Of a DNA stretch of 64,000 nucleotides, positions 58,474-64,000 are shown one piece after another. How positions within the stretch are numbered: the stretch's first letter is position 1; each line of letters begins with the position of its first letter. A model generated the notes under the pieces. The model had not been told where the DNA came from and ran no database searches. It saw only the letters and a list, made by a program, of their open reading frames with translations. Made by a program: the position numbers and the translations under genes. The stretch comes from Mesorhizobium huakuii (GTDB lineage: Bacteria; Pseudomonadota; Alphaproteobacteria; Rhizobiales; Rhizobiaceae), in the NCBI RefSeq assembly GCF_014189455.1, contig NZ_CP050296.1, forward strand, positions 806,001-870,000, read 5' to 3'.

Positions 58474-58879
58474 CCTCATATCTCATATCCCTTCTTGGCG
58501 GAGCCCTTATCGGTCTTTCCTGCGCCGTCCTGCTGATCCTGAACGGCAGGATCGCCGGCGTCAGCGGGATTGTCGGCAGGGTGGTCCAGGGCATCGATGT
58601 CTGGACAAACGCCGCCTTCGTCGCCGGACTGCTGCTTGGCCCGGTGGTGTACTTCGCGGCCTTTCATCATTGGCCAACCGTGACCGTGACGGCGTCGCTG
58701 CCATTGATCATGCTTGCGGGATTGCTGGTCGGCTTTGGCTCCCGAATGGGCTCGGGCTGCACCAGCGGTCATGGCGTGATGGGGCTGGCCCGGCTCTCGC
58801 CACGGTCGATCGCCGCGTCCTGACATTCCTTGCGAGCGGCATCGTGGCCGTCGCGCTTCTTCGCGGAGCCGTCTTGTGA
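58470..58879 (+). pseudogene. YeeE/YedE-type sulfur transporter half, frameshifted near its end
   Basis: The frame from ATG 58470 gives LLGGALIGLSCAVLLILNGR, PLIMLAGLLVGFGSRMGSGC and TSGHGVMGLARLSPRSIAAS, the YeeE/YedE family motif with its conserved GSGCTSGH, then stops at 58823. The last helix, LTFLASGIVAVALLRGAVL, is read in the next frame and ends at 58879, overlapping the next gene (GTGA). One C is missing after GCGTCC. Repaired length about 136 residues. Such proteins move thiosulfate or related sulfur species. Confidence 0.8.
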
Positions 58880-59310
58880 AACACACCAAACTACGGCCTG
58901 TCGCCGCCTTGGCCGCGGGCACGCTTTTCGGGTTTGGCCTGGCCCTGTCGGGCATGCTCGATCCTGTCCGCGTCCAGGGCTTTCTCGACGTCTTTGGCGT
59001 GTGGGATCCAAGTCTTGCCTTCGTGCTGGGCGGCGCCGTCGCGGTCGCGATGGCAGGCATGGCCTCTATCCGGCGGATGTCGCGACCGCTGCTGGCGGAT
59101 CGTTTCCATGTGCCAATGAACTCGCGGATCGACGCCCCTCTCGTCATCGGCTCGGCGATCTTCGGCCTGGGATGGGGCCTGGGCGGGTTTTGCCCCGGCC
59201 CGGCCTTGGCTTCGCTGTCGCTTGGGCTGACGCCAACCCCGGTCTTCGTGGCCTTCATGCTGGCGGGCATGGTTGCCCATGACCGCTTCTTCGTCGAGCG
59301 GCCATCATGA
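58876..59310 (+). CDS. DUF6691/YeeE-YedE-type sulfur transporter half
   Basis: A 144-residue four-helix membrane protein (AALAAGTLFGFGLALSGMLD, FGLGWGLGGFCPGPALASLS). The GGFCPGPA motif mirrors GSGCTSGH of its partner at 58470; both halves act together in rhizobial and Xylella bigR operons. GTG start overlaps the previous stop; its stop overlaps the next start (ATGA). Confidence 0.85.
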   Translation: MKHTKLRPVAALAAGTLFGFGLALSGMLDPVRVQGFLDVFGVWDPSLAFVLGGAVAVAMAGMASIRRMSRPLLADRFHVPMNSRIDAPLVIGSAIFGLGWGLGGFCPGPALASLSLGLTPTPVFVAFMLAGMVAHDRFFVERPS

Positions 59311-60089
59311 GCGCTACATTGTTTGCCACCCTGGGCTCTGGCAGCCTGGTCGGTTTCACCCTTGGCCTAGTCGGCGGTGGCGGATCGATCCTTGCCACGC
59401 CGCTCCTGCTCTATGTCGTCGGCGTCGCCCAACCCCACATCGCCATCGGCACCGGCGCGCTTGCGGTGGCCGCCAACGCATTCGCGAACTTTGGCAGCCA
59501 TGCCTTGAAGGGTCACGTCTGGTGGCGCTGCGCGCTTGTCTTCGCCGCACTGGGTTCCGTGGGAGCTTTCGCGGGATCGACGCTCGGAAAGTCGATCGAC
59601 GGGGCGCATCTGCTTTTCCTCTTCGGGCTGCTGATGCTGGTGGTCGGCGGCTTGATGGTCCGACCCAGGCGTAGCACTTCGACCACGGTCCGGCGCGTCG
59701 ACGCCAAAATGTGCGCGATGACCGCAGCGGTCGCCATCGTCGCCGGCGCGGCCTCCGGCTTCTTCGGCATCGGTGGCGGCTTCCTCATCGTTCCCGGGCT
59801 GATCCTGGCCACCGGAATGCCGACAATCAATGCGATAGGCACATCCCTGCTTGCCGTCGCGGCCTTCGGTCTTGCCACGGCCTTCAACTACGCACAATCG
59901 GGAATGGTTGACTGGCAGTTGGCCGGCGAATTCATCATTGGCGGCATCGGCGGCGGCTTGATCGGCATGTTGGCGGCGACGCGCCTGGCATCCTACAAGA
60001 ACGCGCTCAACCGCGTCTTTGCCGCGCTGATCTTTGTCGTTGCGGGCTATGTTCTCTACCGGAGCATCGGCGCGTTCGCGCTGGGGTAG
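59307..60089 (+). CDS. TauE/SafE-family sulfite/sulfur exporter
   Basis: A 260-residue protein with about eight helices and two GGG motifs (GLVGGGGSILATPLLLYVVG and FFGIGGGFLIVPGLILATGM), the TauE/SafE family signature. In the bigR operon it is thought to export sulfite formed by persulfide oxidation. Last gene of the operon. Confidence 0.88.
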   Translation: MSATLFATLGSGSLVGFTLGLVGGGGSILATPLLLYVVGVAQPHIAIGTGALAVAANAFANFGSHALKGHVWWRCALVFAALGSVGAFAGSTLGKSIDGAHLLFLFGLLMLVVGGLMVRPRRSTSTTVRRVDAKMCAMTAAVAIVAGAASGFFGIGGGFLIVPGLILATGMPTINAIGTSLLAVAAFGLATAFNYAQSGMVDWQLAGEFIIGGIGGGLIGMLAATRLASYKNALNRVFAALIFVVAGYVLYRSIGAFALG

Positions 60090-60123
60090 CGGCCGATCCG
60101 GGGTCTTGGAACAGGCGCCCGCG

Positions 60124-60720
60124 TCATCCCTTGTGTTCGAACACCGCCCCGTAGTGATACGGTGGCAGATCAACCATTCGCAGAAGCCGGAAACCAGCAG
60201 CCTCCACAACCGCCGACACCGCTTCGGGTGACATGCGCATCTCCGTCCTGGGGCCGCGCGGCTGACCAAGCACGGTCGTGTGCTCTCGCGGCAGCTGATG
60301 CCAATTGACGAGTGCAAACAGGGCGCGCGGCTTAAGCGTACCGGCCACGGCTTTGACGAGGGCCGGCTGATCGGGCACACCGTGGAAGGTGTTGGCGATC
60401 AGCACAAAATCGATCTTTTCAGGTATCAGTTCCGCGACTTCGCCGGCATCCGCGACAATCCACTTCAGGACCGAAACGCCGAGCTGCTTCACCTCGGCCT
60501 TGGCCGCCACGATCATTTCCGGGTCGAGGTCGAGCGCATAGACGCGACCACTGACGATTTTCGCAAGCGGAGCGGTGAAATAGCCGTCGCCGCAGCACAG
60601 GTCCAGAGCCGTCATGCCGGGCTCGACACCCAACGACAGCAAGAGGCCCGACGGGTCTGGCCAAAGCGCCTGCCACCAATCGCGGTCAGGCATGGAGGTG
60701 GCGGGAAACATTCCAGTCAT
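60124..60720 (-). CDS. Class I SAM-dependent methyltransferase
   Basis: A 198-residue enzyme with motif I TALDLCCGDGYFTAPLAKI, motif II acidic ALDLDPEMI, and DFVLIANTFHG. Substrate unknown. The ATG at 60720 has GGAATG upstream. Convergent with the TauE/SafE gene. Confidence 0.85.
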   Translation of the reverse strand: MTGMFPATSMPDRDWWQALWPDPSGLLLSLGVEPGMTALDLCCGDGYFTAPLAKIVSGRVYALDLDPEMIVAAKAEVKQLGVSVLKWIVADAGEVAELIPEKIDFVLIANTFHGVPDQPALVKAVAGTLKPRALFALVNWHQLPREHTTVLGQPRGPRTEMRMSPEAVSAVVEAAGFRLLRMVDLPPYHYGAVFEHKG

Positions 60721-60734
60721 GGGCGGACGCTTTA

Positions 60735-60900
60735 AAGCAATTCCAGGAAAAGTGTGAGCGGTTTTCCCCGGGAAAAGCGCATAGCGCTTTCCCTAGGGAA
60801 TTGCGTCAAAACAAAGAGTTAGAGCGGTTCGCCGTTTCCATGAAACGGTGAAACGCTCGAGCATTGCGCTGCGGGGCAGCTTTGACCGGCAGGCCGCCAA
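60735..60900. repeat. Extragenic repeat of Mesorhizobium type
   Basis: The segment contains GAGCGGTTTTCCCCGGGAAA, AATTGCGTCAAAACAAAGAG and CGTTTCCATGAAACGGTGAA, several short hairpins in a row. I recall sequences of this look as common between Mesorhizobium genes. The 252-bp gap holds no gene that I can support. Confidence 0.5.
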
Positions 60901-60972
60901 AGGCAACGCTTCCGTTGCCGACGGCGGATCGAACCGATGGCGGTCAGCGAAATCTGGAGGCACCGGCGACGG

Positions 60973-62214
60973 TCATCCAGCCGCGTGCGGCGCGACCGCT
61001 GCCGTGCCGCTCTCCTCACCCTTGCGCGATTGCCGGCTGATCAGCGCGACGGCGGCGAAGGCGGCGATGCCGAACAGGCCGACCACGACGTTCAGCCACA
61101 AGGCCGGGAAAACGCCGAGGCCCGATATCATCAAGGTGAGGCCGAACGGGGCGAAGGCGGAGCTGAACTGGCGCGCCGCCGTGATCCAGCCGACATAGGA
61201 CCCGTAGCGCTCCTGGCCGAACAATTCGAGCGGCAGCGTGCCGCCGACAATGCTCATCAGGCCCGAGCCGAAGCCGAAAAGCACGGCAAACAGCATGGCG
61301 CCGGGAATGGAGGGCGCCACCACAAGCAGCAACGCAAGGCCGCCGGCGAGTGCCGCGGTCGCGCCGAGCGCCAGTGATGTCTGCGTCAGGCCCCGGCCGA
61401 ACAGCATGTTCACCAGCCGGCTCGCCACTTGCGACGGACCAAACAGGCTGGCGACCAGCACCGAGGCGCCGCCGAGGCCGACAAGGGTGAGCAACGGCAC
61501 CATCTGCACGAGAACAGCCGAAAGCATGAACCCCTCTATGGCAAATCCGGTCAGCACCAGAACGAACAGCGGCGACCATCGCCGGTCGAGCGTGGGGCCT
61601 GACAAGCCTGATGTCACCGGGACGATCCTCTCCCGCGCCTTGCCGATGCGACGCGAAAGCCGGGCCAGCCACCAATGGATCGGCAGGCAGACAAAGGCGT
61701 TGAGCGCGGCAAAGAGAACGAGCACCTCGCGCCAGCCGAGATGCTGGTGCAACAGCGTCGTCAAGGGCCAGAACAGGGTCGAGGCGAAGCCGGCGATCAA
61801 GGTGAGATGGGTGATGCCGCGCCGCGCGCCGCCAAGCTGCACGATGGCGACGAAGGCCGTGCTGTAGAGCACGAAGCAGGAGGCAAGTTCCATGGCCAGC
61901 ACGCCAAGCGCGAAGCCGGCGCGCCCCGGCGCCAGCGCGCACAACAGCAACGCGCCTGCCGCCGCCAGCGATCCCGGCACCATCAGGCGCCCTGCCCCGA
62001 CCCGGTCCGCCAGGCTGCCCGCGAACGGCGCCAGTATGGCGCTCGCCAGCAGCGACACCGACAGCACGGCGAACACCCATTGCTGCGACCAGGCGAGTTC
62101 CGCCGCCACTGCCGGCGCCAGGATGCTGTAGCTGTAGTAGAGCGTGCCGTAGCCGATGATCTGCGTGGCGCCCAGCGCCCAGATGGCGGAGGCAGGGATT
62201 TTGCTGTCGGTCAC
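60973..62214 (-). CDS. MFS transporter (arsenic-operon type)
   Basis: A 413-residue transporter with twelve helices (AIWALGATQIIGYGTLYYSY first; the loop FAGSLADRVGAGRLMVPG is the MFS motif A). The GTG start at 62214 overlaps the stop of the flavin monooxygenase gene (GTGA), so both are co-translated. In this arsR operon it probably exports an arsenic compound, but that is inferred from context. Confidence 0.82.
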   Translation of the reverse strand: MTDSKIPASAIWALGATQIIGYGTLYYSYSILAPAVAAELAWSQQWVFAVLSVSLLASAILAPFAGSLADRVGAGRLMVPGSLAAAGALLLCALAPGRAGFALGVLAMELASCFVLYSTAFVAIVQLGGARRGITHLTLIAGFASTLFWPLTTLLHQHLGWREVLVLFAALNAFVCLPIHWWLARLSRRIGKARERIVPVTSGLSGPTLDRRWSPLFVLVLTGFAIEGFMLSAVLVQMVPLLTLVGLGGASVLVASLFGPSQVASRLVNMLFGRGLTQTSLALGATAALAGGLALLLVVAPSIPGAMLFAVLFGFGSGLMSIVGGTLPLELFGQERYGSYVGWITAARQFSSAFAPFGLTLMISGLGVFPALWLNVVVGLFGIAAFAAVALISRQSRKGEESGTAAVAPHAAG

Positions 62215-63595
62215 TCCGCGGCTTCCATCTTGCCGGCGCAGCCGCTTTTGCCGGCCGCCTTGGCGTCGGCATCCGCCACGCAGCAGGCATCGATCGCCGC
62301 CGGCGCCGGTCCGCCGCAACAGCCCTGCGAAGCGCGGCCTGCCGGCACCGTGCAGACGCCGGTTTCGGGCAGCACCAATTGCACCGCATCGGCCGCCGCC
62401 ATGTCGCCGGCGAGCGCCGCCGCGACCGAGCGCACCTGTTCGTAGCCGGTCAACAGCAGGAAGGTCGGCGCACGGCCATAGCTCTTGATGCCGACCGTGT
62501 AGAAGCCGGGCTCCGGATGGCCGAGTTCGCGGTGGCCGTGCGGCGGCACGTCGCCGCAGGAATGCTCGTTGGGATCGATGAGCGGACCAAGCGCCTTGAC
62601 GCTTTCCAGCCACGGATCGAGATCGAGCCTGAGCTCCCTGGTCAGCGACAGGTCCGGGCGCTGCCCGGTCGCGGCGATGATGCGGTCGACGGGGCCGAGT
62701 TGAGCCAATCCCTCGCCGCTTTGCCCTTCGGCGATCAGCCTTCCGTTGTGCTCGCGGATCGCAAGCGTCGCAAGCCCGTCACCAGTTGGACGCGGCCGCT
62801 TTCAGCGAGCTCACGCACATCGGCGCCGAGTTCGCCGCGCGCCGGCAATTGGTCGGCGTCGCCGCCGCCATAGATGCGCACGAGGTCGGTTCCGCGCACC
62901 GCCCAGATGAAGGCGGTGCCGGGTTCGGCCTCCGCCAGCCTGGCGAGATCGAGCAAGGCGTTGGCCGCCGAGTGGCCCGATCCAGCAACCAGCGTCGTGC
63001 GGCCGGCATAAAGCGCGCGGTCGCGGCCGAGAATATCGGGGATGCCGTAGGCGATGCGGTCGGCAAACTCCGCCTCGCCCTCCGCCGCGATGCCGCCGGC
63101 ACCGATCGGATTGGGCGTGCGCCATGTCCCCGAGGCGTCGATGACCGCGCGGGCGCTGTCGCGCCTGGTGCCATTGGCGGTCTCGACCACGAGCATGAAA
63201 GGCCGCGTCGCGCGCTCGCTGCCGCGCACCTTGTCGGCGCCCCAAAGCGATATGGCGACGACACGCGCCTTGGTCTCGATTGCTGGCGACAGTTCCGGCA
63301 GGCCGGCGAGCGGCTCGAGATAGTGCGCCACGAGTTCATCGGCGGTGGGAAACGCTTCCGCGTCCGGCATCCGCCAGCCATGGCTTTCGAGCAGCCTGCC
63401 GGCCGCCTGGTCGACGCAATAGCGCCAGGGCGTGAACACCCGGACATGGCCCCAATCGCGCAGATTGGCGGCGACACCGCTGCCGGCTTCATAAAGCTTC
63501 ACCGGCAGGCCCCGGGCCATGAGATGAACGGCGGCCGCCAGGCCAACCGGGCCGGCGCCGATGACGGCGATGGGCAGATCGTTTTGCGTGGCCAT
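62211..63595 (-). pseudogene. Flavin-dependent monooxygenase (ArsO-like) with Cys-rich tail, frameshifted
   Basis: From ATG 63595 (GGAAGGA upstream) the frame gives IAVIGAGPVGLAAAVHLMAR (FAD), TLVAGSGHSAANALLDLA (NADPH), then after VTGLRRLRS stops at 62735. The next frame continues REHNGRLIAEGQSGEGLAQL and AATGQRPDL to 62211. A missing G near 62777 explains it; repaired length about 461 residues. The C-terminal 50 residues hold five or six cysteines (CCGG, ACCVAD, GCAG), a likely metal- or arsenic-binding tail. Found with ArsR and a transporter, as in arsO-type operons. Confidence 0.78.
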
Positions 63596-63638
63596 AGCTT
63601 CTATCCTTCCGGTATTATCGAAATAACAGGCAAAAAAA

Positions 63639-63959
63639 TCAGGCGGCCGCGTCACCCGCTGCCGGATTGCAAGCGGCATCGGCGCAGCATTCGTCGGCCA
63701 GGAAGCCGATCAGATCGTTCATCATGGGATAGTTGGCGCGGCAGATCAGCGTCGTCGCCTGCCGCTCCTGGCTGACCAGCCCGGTCAGGATCAGCCGATG
63801 CAGATGGTGCGACAGCGTCGAGGCGGCGATGCCGAGGCTTTCCTGCAGGAAGCCGACCGGCCGGCCCGCTTCGCCGGCCCGGACCAGGATACGATACAGG
63901 TTCAGCCGCGTCGGATTGCCGAGCGCTTCCAATTGCTTCGCTGCTTGTTCGAGTTTCAT
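63639..63959 (-). CDS. ArsR-family metalloregulator
   Basis: A 106-residue repressor with a winged helix (EALGNPTRLNLYRILVRAGE, LGIAASTLSHHLHRLILTGL). Cysteines in DECCADAACNP at the C-terminus are likely arsenite ligands; a further Cys is in ATTLICRANYPM. First gene of the operon 63959-60973. Its promoter lies mostly beyond 63960. Confidence 0.88.
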   Translation of the reverse strand: MKLEQAAKQLEALGNPTRLNLYRILVRAGEAGRPVGFLQESLGIAASTLSHHLHRLILTGLVSQERQATTLICRANYPMMNDLIGFLADECCADAACNPAAGDAAA

Positions 63960-64000
63960 GGAAGTAGCATGCGGCCAGCGACGGAAACCGTCAAGCCCTA

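Overview
The window reads as chromosome or large-replicon DNA of a GC-rich alphaproteobacterium of the Hyphomicrobiales (Rhizobiales), most like Mesorhizobium. This is inferred from the families present: a SyrA/ExoX-type small membrane protein, GcrA-like protein, DUF982, a GGAAC-N16-CGTT general-stress promoter, many ribose-type and polyamine-type ABC transporters, and large extragenic palindromes. No rRNA or tRNA gene was recognised.

Layout. 1-6.2 kb: the start of a secreted autotransporter-like protein (cut by the window edge), then surface-polysaccharide genes: a Wzy-like polymerase, a Wzz/Wzc-like copolymerase split by a frameshift, and a divergent propeller-type enzyme. 6.3-7.5 kb: a flavoprotein. 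8.0-14.2 kb: a LacI-controlled sugar operon (binding protein, permease, ATPase, ketose-3-epimerase-like enzyme) with a divergent, frameshifted 2-hydroxyacid dehydrogenase. 14.3-17.1 kb: a SyrA-like protein carrying a copied dehydrogenase tail, an orphan RiPP-like precursor, CsbD, and a catalase that has lost its active-site region.

17.2-27.6 kb is the most unusual part: about fifteen mostly very small genes, two Crp/Fnr-type regulator genes (one broken), and at least ten copies of a 19-bp dyad (type ATTGTCGGAAGCGTACAAT). Several dyads end 78-80 nt before a start codon and are followed by a conserved leader whose hairpin covers the ribosome-binding site. An IS256-family element has inserted between one dyad and its gene, leaving a 9-bp target duplication. 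A 23-bp tandem repeat lies at the 3' end of the intact regulator gene.

27.7-35.9 kb: a GntR regulator, a D-amino-acid-dehydrogenase-like flavoprotein, a MocR-type regulator and a four-gene spermidine/putrescine-type ABC operon. 36-40.3 kb: a DUF2306 membrane protein, a second orphan RiPP-like precursor, an OafA-type acyltransferase with an SGNH domain and small membrane or secreted proteins. 40.3-46 kb: a phage-derived remnant (DUF1376, GcrA-like, S24 repressor, DUF982 pair). 46.1-50.7 kb: a histidine phosphatase and a second sugar ABC operon. 51-57 kb: HicAB, a RibD-like reductase, a divergent SDR/HTH pair, SRPBCC and IclR genes, and an adenosylhomocysteinase-like gene. 56.8-60.1 kb: a BigR/Blh sulfide-detoxification operon with YeeE/YedE and TauE/SafE transporters. 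60.1-64 kb: a methyltransferase and an ArsR/flavin-monooxygenase/MFS operon of arsenic-resistance type.

Six reading frames are broken by small indels (polysaccharide copolymerase, hydroxyacid dehydrogenase, Crp regulator, HTH regulator, YedE-like, flavin monooxygenase). Most are single-base changes, so part of this may be sequence error rather than gene decay.
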